In this document: positions 1-10,000 of the stretch, one piece after another
Layout of the letters: every line of letters starts with the position of its first letter
How positions within the stretch are numbered: the stretch's first letter is position 1
Assembly (NCBI GenBank): GCA_965153355.1
Contig: OZ231126.1
Location: 26,970,001 to 27,034,000 of the forward strand
Length of the DNA: 64,000 nucleotides
Reading direction: 5' to 3'
From: Flaccisagitta enflata
Lineage: Eukaryota > Chaetognatha > Sagittoidea > Aphragmophora
The notes under the pieces: model-generated
Seen by the model: only the letters and a program-made list of their open reading frames with translations
Told to the model about the DNA's origin: nothing
Database searches by the model: none
Position numbers and translations under genes: made by a program

Positions 1-1035
1 CTGTCTTCATTTTTACTGTCCCATTTTAGCCGCTTTATAAAATTTACTTAACATGAGGGTGTCTGTTTCTAGAAAGAATGATATACTTTCAATTTGTGTC
101 TTCGTATTATTGTCCCTGCCTCGGTGATGACTACTTCGCGCGGGCCATATCCGGCCTTGTTTACTTTTCTTCCATCTGGTCTCGGCAGTGGCTCTTGTGC
201 GGCTGATGTCCCAGACCACAGGGAATGAGACGCCTGGTCCGTCCTTTTCCATCCGCCCGTCCACCCGTCCGCCCATCCGCTGTCCCGTCCCTGGCCATCA
301 AATTCCCAACTTGTTCTTTTAGGCCTGATTTGGCCTCTCTCTTATTTACTACTAGGCTGGAAATACTTTAAATCAGCTTCCAGACATCATATCTGCCCTC
401 CAGACCTCACCAGCTCTTCATACCTCTTCTAATCCACCTCCAGGCCTCATATCAGCTTCTTAGACCAACTCTGTCCCCCTGGCCCCAAGCTGCCCTCAAA
501 TCCTCAAAACCTACTTTAGAACTCACTCAGTTCTCAGGTGTTTGGGGCAAACTGCCTTTTGACATCTTATCCACTTCACCTAATATACTCTCAGACGTTC
601 AATTTCTCAGGTCTGGTCACACACGTCCCAAATGCCCCCGCTTCTCCACTACATCACTTAATCACCAGCAGGGCATCAAGTACGCTGACCATAGTGACTG
701 GCTGGGATGACTAGTTCTCTTTTTGACTTCCTCTCCCCACTCATTATCCTCAAGCATTTATTTGCTTCAAGTTTTTCATCTTCCTTCGTCCTAAACCATG
801 CTGGCTATCACAAAATAAAACGGCTCGTAAGCTTTCACTGTAAATAAAACACCAATATTCAAATAGCATTAATAATGCTCACAGACATTGTCTTGTGATT
901 TAATTGAGATTGCAGATAATTATCTCTGTACCTGAAAATCGACTGTGCACAGAAAACAGGTAGCTGGTTATGTTCATGTAAAACAGAGAAGAATTTGGGA
1001 CCGTCACACAGCTTTCTGCTGACTGTTTAAAGCCA
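1..1035. other. No gene recognised
   Basis: I see no convincing coding frame, RNA gene or repeat family in this stretch. It is mixed-composition sequence with short pyrimidine-rich runs, and the frames here are short with no family resemblance. Confidence 0.5.
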
Positions 1036-1166
1036 GGACACGCACCTATAAGAGTGTCTGTCCGTCCGTCCGTCCGTAAGCATAATGAGTTCGCAAGAGG
1101 AACAAAATGCGCATTTCCGCCCCTGCCCACCCGTCCGCAACTGGTGGCCGTGTATCCGGCCTTGCT
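1036..1166 (+). repeat. Dispersed terminal-hairpin module, copy 1
   Basis: Contains the GTCCGTCCGTCCGTCCGT tract, the core CCCCTGCCCACCCGTCCGC and the terminal GTATCCGGCCTTG seen in many other places in the window. The terminal hairpin is decayed here (cgcacctataagag). Confidence 0.75.
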
Positions 1167-1586
1167 GTTATGCAACTGCATCTTACTCAGTACTTCCACA
1201 TCAACTTATAACATTCTGTATGAGACCAAACATGAAGAATCTATGGGACTTTGTCCCGAATTTTCCATGTCCCAAATAGCCCCACTTCCCGTTTGATTTT
1301 AATTGTTAAATTGTTTTGTACTAGATGAAACTTATAATAGGTTTTAAAATATTATTACAATTTTTTCTATTATATGCGTTATTGTCTGTAGTGGGTTCGT
1401 CTGCTGTGCAGTTACTCTTTTTCAAGTCTCACAAATAATTCCCAATCATTTTCACATGCATCCTCAATCCTCATGTCTCTTACATCATGGACAACTTGTT
1501 TTGGCCCCCATCCCACTTGCCTTCAATTTCTCATTTAATAAAATCTTTGATACATCAAGAATGAAGTGCTCTTTGTAGTGTTAACA

Positions 1587-1690
1587 AGTGATGTGGGGTC
1601 ATAACATTGTGGCGGACAGGTGGGCAAGGGTAATTAACCTCTATCCGACAACCCCCCCCCCACAAACACTCACACAGCCATTTACAATGG
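1587..1690 (-). repeat. Dispersed module, second subfamily fragment
   Basis: Reads ACAAGTGATGTGGGGTCATA then GGCGGACAGGTGGGCA, the reverse complement of the core and end seen at 32.8 kb and 50.65 kb. The hairpin end is not recognisable, and a C9 run lies inside. Confidence 0.55.
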
Positions 1691-1918
1691 CGAAATCATA
1701 TATGCGTGTTTTTGCATTTTCCAACCTTAATTCTCTATTTGATGTACCTCAACTTTGTTTTTTTATCATATCAGGCGAATAGCAAAGTTCTTCCTATGTC
1801 AGTCTACCTCTTATCCATTTGGAGAATACTAATATTGCGCAGCTTTGAAAATTCGATACCAAAAAAGTTATATGAATCTAAATTAAATTTTTGATAAAGT
1901 TTTTTTTTAATTTAAATA

Positions 1919-2067
1919 CACTTTTTATAAGAACGTCATTTTTTGGCCAAAGCCTTCAAAACAGATAGATATAGCTATTAATGAAATAACTACGATGTTC
2001 TTAATTTTGAGGCAGTTTCAAGCCTTGATGTTCTTATAAACTAGGTTCTTATAAAAAATAAAAAGTG
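1919..2067. mobile_element. Short MITE, CACTTTTT-ended family, copy 1
   Basis: About 149 bp with inverted ends CACTTTTTATAAGAAC and GTTCTTATAAAAAATAAAAAGTG, bordered by TA on both sides. It has internal copies of AAGCCTT and GTTCTTATAA. A longer relative lies at 54986-55435. TA duplication and CAC ends fit a Tc1/mariner-type non-autonomous element; the superfamily is inferred. Confidence 0.7.
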
Positions 2068-2930
2068 TATTCTACAAAGTCAACAAAAATCCAACTTTCA
2101 CCAGATAAAACGAGACCTGCAAATTCATAATTCTGGTAAAATTCTGACAAGTTTGATATCTCACAACATATACTTTTATATGAAAATAATTTTTTTTTTA
2201 TTAATGTTCAATAAAGTTCTGATGTAATGGTTAAAGATTATTTTTTAAAAAAATTGTTCAGTGTGACTTGTCAAATGTTTCAGAATTTTATTAAGAACTG
2301 TAAAAAACTTTGTTAAACAAAGAACAAGATAAATAATTGATAACACCTCAATTATCATTTAAAGTATTGTCGAAAATATTCATCATTTAGTATTTTTTAA
2401 TCTAATTTACTACGTTAAAACTTACATTACATTCTCTAAATTCGATGCTCAGCATGTTTCCCAAGACAGTTTATTGCCGTCCGAGATGATGTTCTTATAA
2501 CAGTGTTTTATAAAAAGAAACATGTGTATGTTATATGTACTGAATCTCTTTTGGGGTGATTGATAGCATTTTGGCCCGACGTACTGTAAGCCCAAAGTTG
2601 ATAAGGATCGTCCTGCCCTGAAACCGAGAGGCAAGAATAGTGAGCTCAAATCATTTAAAACACTAAGGCTCATAAAAGACTTGTGTGGTTGGGAACGTTT
2701 TGTTTTTTCACCATTTCAAAATCCTCATAGGTGAAGTAAGACGAGATTAGATATGGGATCAACTATGTAAAGGTTGAGAATTGAGGGATGAGACTTTTGA
2801 GGGTGAAAATAATTTTAAAAATGTGAGACTTACCACATCAACCCAATTTTTTTCAGCATTGAACTGAGGCTTTTACACATTATTAAATACAATAAGAGGA
2901 ACTGCTTCTAATGCTTCTAATCTTTTGGTT
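2068..2930. other. Intergenic, AT-rich
   Basis: No coding signal or repeat family recognised apart from scattered TTCTTATAA motifs near 2490. Confidence 0.45.
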
Positions 2931-2934
2931 TATC

Positions 2935-3194
2935 TTCCCACGCGCCAGAAGACTGTCGTTGCGGCTGGTTTCGCGACTATTTCTCCAATCGTCGAGCTGC
3001 CGAAACCCCAGCGCCGCCGCACCCCACTTCTTCTTTGCTTTCCTTTATTACCTGAGCTAGCTCGCTGTTTTTTTCCAACAGATCGTCCTAGAAGACTGAA
3101 GTGCGGCCGATTCAACTCAAAGGAAAGCTTCCTCAAATTGCTCCACCTTCTGCCTCCTTGTGTTTTGAATTCAAACTGTCTGTGACTGTTCATC
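2935..3194 (+). promoter_or_regulatory. Probable AHCY 5' leader/promoter region
   Basis: A GC-richer island with several CpG (2940-3120) directly before the AHCY start at 3195. Composition and position suggest a promoter and 5' untranslated region. No TATA box or defined start site can be assigned. Confidence 0.35.
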
Positions 3195-3439
3195 ATGTCT
3201 GTACAGGTTCCTTGGTTACAGGCTGATATCGCTTGATGAATAGCCGTAGCCCCGATCACAACGAGAATCGAGATGCCTTGTTTGATGATGCCTTTGGCAA
3301 AAGTACGGCGCTCGCTCGGAAGGCGCCCGCACGCCGACGTTCACATGACCGTTCGCAAACGGCATAATCCCTTATCGAAACGCTTCGAGCTTTATGCTGA
3401 TGTCACCTGGTCCACAGCTGCAACATCTTCTCCACTCAG
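3195..3439 (+). pseudogene. AHCY first coding exon, disrupted
   Basis: This segment encodes the N-terminal 85 residues of adenosylhomocysteinase, but in pieces. Frame 0 gives the start ATG (3195), ADIA (3222), EMPCLM (3270) and HMTV (3342, containing the family's active-site His). Another frame gives KYGAR..GAR (3301-3330). A third gives LIETLRAL (3371-3394) and CNIFSTQ (3419-3439). Two TGA codons follow ADIA. The exon is 245 nt where 255 are expected. It stops exactly at Q, the residue before the D that opens the intact downstream exon, but the donor reads CAG|tgagg, one G short of CAG|gtgagg. This is either a decayed exon or a poorly assembled stretch. I found no second copy in the intron. 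Confidence 0.7.
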
Positions 3440-3620
3440 TGAGGACATTTAGACTCTGGACAGAGTGAAATCTCTATGACTGATTGCCCATGTGGCAATA
3501 CACCAGGAAGTCTAGAGGGTTTTGGGAAATCACTGAGGACAGATGTAACTTACGTGAAGAAAATAGATTTGTGTTGTGGCGGAAAGAAGGTATTTAATTT
3601 CTACAATACTGCTGGCGATA

Positions 3621-3735
3621 TTTTTAAAAGCGACAGCACCTCTATAACTGGCTGTGTCCGTTGGTCGGTCGGTCGGGTAACGCATTCGTTCGACGATCCT
3701 CACGTCGCACCTTATTGGACTACTTGGCCTTGTTC
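3621..3735 (+). repeat. Dispersed module, GCACCTCTATAACTGG subfamily, copy A
   Basis: Shares CTCTATAACTGGCTRTGTCC, the GTTGGTCGGTCGGT tract, CACGTCGC and CTTGGCCTTGTT with the copy at 40381-40511, including spacing, so the two are recent relatives. Confidence 0.75.
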
Positions 3736-4578
3736 ATTGAAATCCAAACATCATTTATGTACCATGTATGAAAATCAATGTTTGACAGTTGGAGGGACCG
3801 GGCAGATGGGAGGGGGACCGGGCAGATGGGGGAGGTGGTCAAAGGCCACTCAGCCACGTTTTTTTTCATGAATATTTTGTACTCATTTCAAATCATAAGA
3901 TTTTACACTCAACTTGACCAACTAATTTCAAAGTAGTATTTTCATTTATCTACATTTTATAAATCAAGTGTATTCGGCGGTTCACTTAGGAAGCTGAGGA
4001 TGTCAAAAGCTTTTTTTTGTTAACTTCCATTTTATTGGTATCCATTTTTCATTTTACTGTCTTATTCCTTGTAGATTGAACTTTTACATTTTTGTCAATC
4101 CAATTCCTTTTGACCATTTTTTCATCTCTTGCCTGGAAACATTTTTTTACGATTTACACGTTTTATTTCTATCCTTGGTAAGATTTCAACTCTCCTCTTT
4201 CAATTACATACCATCTTATTTCTTTCGTGGTTTTCATTTTTCATTTCTCATATGATTTTGATTGTTGTCACTGTAAATTTTCAAATCCATGCATTTACCT
4301 CATTTTTCATCTTGTCATCTTGCCACTTCTGCTAATCATTTTTTGACCTCCAATTTTTTTTCAGTTCCACTACTGTTATTATTTCAAGTTTCTCTTTTGC
4401 ACTGTGGTATTCCTCTTTTATTTGCACGGCTCATTTAGCATTGTTTCTACCACTTGTTTCTCATCTCCTTTTTTTCTTTTTCTCATGGGATATGTACCCA
4501 CAGTTCAACAGTATCACGCGGTTTCCACTTTTTGTTTGTCAAGTGATATTGTATTATCATTTTTTCAAGTTTTCGTTT

Positions 4579-4708
4579 TGAGGTCGCGGACACAAATTTC
4601 CTTGTCGGTCGGTTGGTCTTTCTGTCGGTCCGTCTGTAACTTTTGCGAAATTTGGGCGGCTGTTTGCTTCACTGCCCCTGCCCTGGGGAAGTCTAAACTG
4701 CCTTGTTT
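4579..4708 (+). repeat. Dispersed module, diverged copy
   Basis: GGTCGCGGACACAA, then GTCGGTCGGTTGGTC, CACTGCCCCTGCCC and CTGCCTTGTTTG in the family order; the hairpin is degraded. Confidence 0.6.
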
Positions 4709-4934
4709 GAAAACTGTGATACTCGATTTCGCGATTTCTCTCGATTTCTCTCTCGTGATCACTTTGTGGCCGCCTTTATTTTATACGTATACATGTAGTT
4801 TCTAGTGACTAATGAATTCATTTCTGAACGAGGTATAGTCCGCTAGAACGAGTTTAACCTTAAACCTTACCGTTCGTTATTTGTAAATTGGCATCTTGAC
4901 CATCTCTTTTACGTTTTGCATTATCTCTTTCAAG

Positions 4935-5978
4935 GACCACGCCGCCGCCGCCATCGCCGCGGCCGGCGTCCCTGTCTACGCGTGGAAGGGAATGACGGAC
5001 GAGGAGTACCTTTGGTGCATCGAGCAAACCATCTTCTTCCCAGACGGGCAACCCCTCAACATGATCCTCGACGACGGCGGCGACTTGACCAACCTCATCC
5101 ACACCAAATACCCCCACTTGCTCGATGGCATCTACGGCTGCTCCGAGGAGACCACCACGGGCGTCCACAATCTCTACAAGCTCCACAAGAAGGGACTTCT
5201 CAAGATCCCCGCCATCAACGTCAACGACTCCGTCACCAAATCCAAGTTTGACAACCTCTACGGCTGCCGGGAGTCGCTCGTCGATGGCATCAAGCGCGCC
5301 ACCGACATTATGATCGCCGGCAAGGTCGCCGTCGTCGCCGGATACGGTGACGTCGGCAAAGGCAGCGCTCAGGCTCTCCGCGCTTTCGGCGCCCGCGTCT
5401 TGGTCACGGAAATCGATCCCATCAACGCCCTGCAAGCCGCCATGGAAGGCTTCGAGGTTACCACCATGGACGAGGCCTGCAAGGAAGCTCGCATCTTTGT
5501 CACCACCACGGGCTGCTCCGGCATCATCGAGGGCCGCCATTTCGAACAAATGTTGGAAGACGCCATCGTCTGCAACATCGGACATTTCGACTGCGAGATC
5601 GACGCCGCCTGGCTGAACGACAACGCCGTCAAGAGTAACGTGAAGCCCCAAGTCGATCGCTACACCCTCAAAGACGGCAAACACATCATCCTCCTCGCCG
5701 AGGGCCGTCTGGTCAATCTCGGATGCGCCATGGGTCATCCCTCATTCGTCATGAGCAATTCCTTCGCCAATCAAGTCCTCGCCCAAATCGAACTCTGGAC
5801 CCGTCACGCCGAATACAAGGTCGGCGTCTACATGCTCCCCAAGAAGCTCGACGAGGAGGTCGCAGAAGCTCATTTGGAGCATCTCGGCGTCAAGATCACT
5901 ACTCTCACCAAGGACCAATCCGATTACTTGGGCATCCCGCAATTCGGACCTTACAAGCCCGACCACTACAGATATTAA
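4935..5978 (+). CDS. AHCY: Adenosylhomocysteinase, last coding exon (residues 86-432)
   Basis: S-adenosylhomocysteine hydrolase is a cytosolic NAD-dependent enzyme that splits SAH to adenosine and homocysteine, relieving inhibition of methyltransferases. The exon follows a T-rich acceptor (tttcaag|GAC) and encodes 347 residues opening at DHAAAA. Visible family motifs are [40 protein letters not shown] (active-site Lys, Asp and Cys), the NAD-binding loop [31 protein letters not shown] and the C-terminus KPDHYRY. With 85 residues upstream the total would be 432, matching the animal enzyme. The frame is free of stops. Codons are GC-rich, like the neighbouring MAT exons. Identity is certain; whether the locus makes full-length protein depends on the broken first exon at 3195-3439. 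Confidence 0.97.
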   Translation, partial: DHAAAAIAAAGVPVYAWKGMTDEEYLWCIEQTIFFPDGQPLNMILDDGGDLTNLIHTKYPHLLDGIYGCSEETTTGVHNLYKLHKKGLLKIPAINVNDSVTKSKFDNLYGCRESLVDGIKRATDIMIAGKVAVVAGYGDVGKGSAQALRAFGARVLVTEIDPINALQAAMEGFEVTTMDEACKEARIFVTTTGCSGIIEGRHFEQMLEDAIVCNIGHFDCEIDAAWLNDNAVKSNVKPQVDRYTLKDGKHIILLAEGRLVNLGCAMGHPSFVMSNSFANQVLAQIELWTRHAEYKVGVYMLPKKLDEEVAEAHLEHLGVKITTLTKDQSDYLGIPQFGPYKPDHYRY

Positions 5979-6751
5979 ACTGGAGTCGCGCAGGTCGTGA
6001 AATAAACGGAGAAGTGACTCATGAAAAAAAAAAACACAAGACAAAAAAAAAAAAACAAAAAACAAAATAAACTTAAAACCGCGCGTTTCTGCGTGCCTTT
6101 CCATGTATAACGAGTGATAGATAGTCTTTAATACCGAAATCAGTATTTTAAACGAGGAGAAAATTGAGTCAATTTGAGATTTTGTCACGTTATTTTCAAG
6201 CATCGTCAACGCAACTTCTGTGAATGTCGTTTGTATTTCCATTTTGTCGTTTACATTTACATCCGTTACCTCGCTTCATTTGCTCCAATGTATTGCCCTG
6301 GATTCTTACATTTTTTTTTCTGTGTCAAGATCAAAGTTTCCAGTCAGAATATTTTCGAAAATATTTTTACTGTGCAAAGAAACCGGATATATATACTTAT
6401 TATTCAATCCCGCATGCGTCATTCTAACGTCACCACGGAATGCCTTACATGATCGGTTTAATCATGGCAGACCTAGTCTTTGTACTTCTTACTCGGAACG
6501 TTTATAGTCAGTCATTTCTTTCTATATCCATCGTTTCTTTTGAATCTTTTAAAACTTTTTACACAAAACATTCTTTTTTTCCTGTTACTGTTAAGATTAT
6601 TAACTTTTGGAAACGCGATCCGCGGATCATCGTGCCAAAAAAAAACACTAATTGTAAACAAAAACAAGAGAATTCTCAAAAGAAAAACTTGCTAACACTA
6701 TCTCTTATCGTCTTAAAACCTTCCGACGAATAAAAAACCTTACAATCAAAA
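5979..6751 (+). other. AHCY-MAT intergenic region
   Basis: 773 bp between the AHCY stop and the MAT start. It should hold the AHCY 3' UTR and the MAT promoter and 5' UTR. It is AT-rich with an A-rich run at 6024-6063. No promoter motif could be assigned. Confidence 0.6.
6001..6006 (+). terminator. AHCY polyadenylation signal AATAAA
   Basis: Canonical AATAAA 22 nt after the stop codon; a second copy at 6066-6071 is an alternative. A-rich DNA between them makes the exact cleavage site uncertain. Confidence 0.5.
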
Positions 6752-6833
6752 ATGGCAGATTTCGACTCTTGCAACAAAGTTGGACAACAAGACATTGAGT
6801 CTTTCCTCTTCACCTCCGAATCCGTTGGAGAAG
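6752..6833 (+). CDS. MAT2A: MAT exon 1 (residues 1-27)
   Basis: Divergent N-terminus then [10 protein letters not shown]; donor GAAG|gttagt, phase 1. Confidence 0.93.
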
Positions 6834-6957
6834 GTTAGTTCAATATAGATTCATTTTGTCTGTCCCTTTGTCTGTTATCCGACTAATCTAGCGACTGTGT
6901 TAAATACACTGTTAGTCTGCTGTTTTCTGTCATGCGGTCTGACAAATGACGATGTTT

Positions 6958-7014
<57 letters not shown>

Positions 7015-10000
7015 CTTTCCTTCCCTACTTCCTTCCTTTCTTCCTTTCTTCGTTCCCTCCTTCACTCACTCACTGCCACTCAATTTCATCCTCTTTCTCA
7101 CTCGCTTACTCATTCTCTCACTGCCATTCAATTTCATCTTCCGTATTTACTTCGTTCCCCTTCACAGGTCATCCCGACAAGATCTGCGATCAAGTGTCTG
7201 ATGCCATCCTCGATGCTCACCTCAAACAAGACCCCAACGCCAAAGTCGCCTGCGAAACGGTCAGTTTTCTTCCTACCTTTTTTGCTTTTGAAACTTGAAA
7301 GAGGGGATTAGCTAGATCCTTTCAAAGTTGGTTTGATTCTTCGTTTTTGAAAACAAAATTTCCTCGCCTGGACAGTTTTTTTTTTGTTCCTTCAGAACCG
7401 ATAATCTAATCCCCTTACAGGTTTTGGCCGCAAAATACCTTGGTTTGAAAAAGAAAACTTCTGCGAAACCTTTTTGTTTATCAAAATATCAGTATAATTT
7501 GGCCTTAAAAGGATTTTATCTTCGTCCTTGAGGCCACTCACCCAGTTACAGTATACAATCCCTTGTCAGTGCACTTGGGGAGTAGAGAGAAGACGTACGT
7601 GAGTTTCATCGTTCCCAAAAAATTTTCCATCCTCGTTCTCTAATTTATCTAGACCTCAAGCCCTTGGACATGAAACAGTTGGCAGTTTTGAACTTTCTTC
7701 AGAATTTGTGAGACCATTAATAACCCTCGGGCGCTGCCAAAAGATCTCTGGTCGAACATTGATGAGTTTATACAACTACGCAAAAGACCTTGATATTCAT
7801 TCGGTTTGTCAGTCTGTCTGTTCCTATCCATTTTTATTCTTCAGCTGTTAGTCTGCCCAGTGTGCCTTTGGGTCTGTGCATGTCTTTTCGAATTTTATGG
7901 CGTTTATCTTTAAACTTGAGAGAAAAGTTCATCTTGGCAGAGTTCACCGTCTTTGACGTGGCAAAGTGGTAATTGTTTCAAGAATGCTCGAAGGTTGAGG
8001 ACAAAGTATGAGAGAGAATGAGAAAGGGTGAAAATGGAAAGCGCAAAAAGGAAGAATTGAGTATTTGACAGATTGAAAAGATGAACTTGTTAAAATGGCT
8101 GATCCTTCTTTGAATCTATGTTTCAACAAGGCCGGATACACGGCCAATACCAGTCGCGGACGGGTGGGCAGGGGCGGAAATGAGGTGCTGACGCTCCACT
8201 CGATCAGACACGTGATCAACCTGCCTGACTGTACTCGAATCCAATCTGACCAAATTAACGACGGACGGACAAAGTCTGTTAAAATGGCTGATCCTTCTTT
8301 GAATCTTTGTTTCAAAAAGTGGCATTATTATTACCTAATTAACAGTATACACAAGAAAAAAATCGCGTTTCATGCCCATTTTCGTTCCTCTGACGGTTCT
8401 GTCAACCCGAGATAATGAACTAAAGTCAAATCCAATTATCCCCAATTTGCATATCGCTAATTTCTTGTCCATGATGGCCTGGGGCCATCGAGGCTGCTAC
8501 TTAGTATGAGCTTTGTGTGCCGACTTATTTGATACTTATTTCGATATCCTTCTTTTCCCTTCTGATGCTCTCAGGTCGCCAAGACTGGTATGATCCTCGT
8601 CTGCGGAGAAATCACCTCCAAAGCCGTCGTCGACTATCAAAAAGTCATCCGCGACACCATCGAACATATCGGCTACGACGACTCCTCTAAAGGATTCGAC
8701 CATAAGACCTGCAACGTCTTGGTCGCCCTCGAACAACAGTCCCCCGATATCGCTCAAGGTGAGAGAAAAAGGCCTCTAGTCTAGTAGAAGATTTGAAATA
8801 CATAATCATCCTCTTGATCCTCATTATCGTCGTCGTTTTCATCATGTCACTCATCCTCTTCATCATCGTCCATATCCATTACTCATCATTATCCTCTTGT
8901 ATTTCATCATCTTCTTCATCATCATCATCGTCATCATCATCATTCTCTTTTCCTCATCCTCTTTTCCTCATCCTCTTCATCATCTTCCTCTTTATTATCC
9001 TCTTCATTATTGTCATCCTCTTCATTATCATAAACATCTTCGTCATCCTTTTCCTCCTTCATCGTCATCCTCCTCTGTCGTCTTCCTCCAATTACCGAAG
9101 CATTTTCATCTCTTTGCCATTTTACCTGATCATCATCATCATCATCATTATCTTCATCATTATCCCTCTCATAATCTTCCTCCTTTTTCCTTTCCATGAT
9201 AAACACCATCTTTTTCTCCTCTGTCGATTCACTTTTGGGGGTAGTCAACACTTGGGGGGTAATGGACACTTGCAGGGGGCAGTCAACACTTGTAGGGGAA
9301 AGTTGACAGTTGCCGGGGGCAGTCAAAATTTGTGGAAGGTAGTTGATACTTGCCGGGGGTAGTTGACTCAGGGGGTAGTGGGGGTGGTAGTTAACACTTT
9401 TGGGGGTAGTTAACACTTTTGGGGGTAGTCAACACTTGGGGGGTAGTGGACACTTGCAGGGGGTAGTCAACATTTCAGGGAGGTAGTCAAAACCTTATGA
9501 AGGTAGTTGACAATTGGGGGAAGACATTTATGTAGTTTACACTTTGGGGTAGACAGCAATTTGCAAGGGTAGGACGAAGTGGGGGTATTCGGCACTTTTG
9601 GGGGTAGTTGATATTTTCAGGGGTAATAAATATTTGTAGGGGGTAGTCAATATATGAGGGGGGTAGATAACACTTGCCGGGGGTAGTTGGCACTTGCAGG
9701 GGGTAGTCAACACTTGTGGGGGGTAGTCAAGGTTTGCGGGGGGTAGTGGACACTTAGGGGGGGTGGTAATCAACACTTGCAGGGGGTAGTTGACACTTGT
9801 GAGCGAGACTCTATACCAACATATACTTTCAATTTATAAAAAGTTCATTTCAGCAATTTACATGGCCTCCCTGTAGTAATTGAACTTCCTTTAGTTTGCT
9901 TCAGTCCTTAGTAATTTTCTACCTAGCAGTTTGTAAGCCTGCATTTTGAAAAAAATCACACCTTAGCATCCTATCAGTGATTAGCAAAAGTTGCGATTGT

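Larger units (their letters stand above)
3440..4934 (+). other. AHCY intron
   Basis: About 1.5 kb between the disrupted first exon and the intact last exon. It holds two dispersed-module copies (3621-3735, 4579-4708) and a short direct duplication of GGGACCGGGCAGATGG (3793-3832). No replacement first exon is visible. Confidence 0.6.

Noticed and set aside
1036-1166. tRNA or tRNA-derived SINE for the dispersed module
   Set aside because: I could not fit cloverleaf arms or convincing A and B boxes; the hairpins are short and terminal.
4860-5738. 292-codon frame antisense to AHCY
   Set aside because: It is the shadow of the GC-rich AHCY exon on the other strand; the sense frame carries every family motif.
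9225-9800. Possible CRISPR-like array
   Set aside because: Units are contiguous, degenerate and without unique spacers, in an intron of an animal-type gene; it is a minisatellite.
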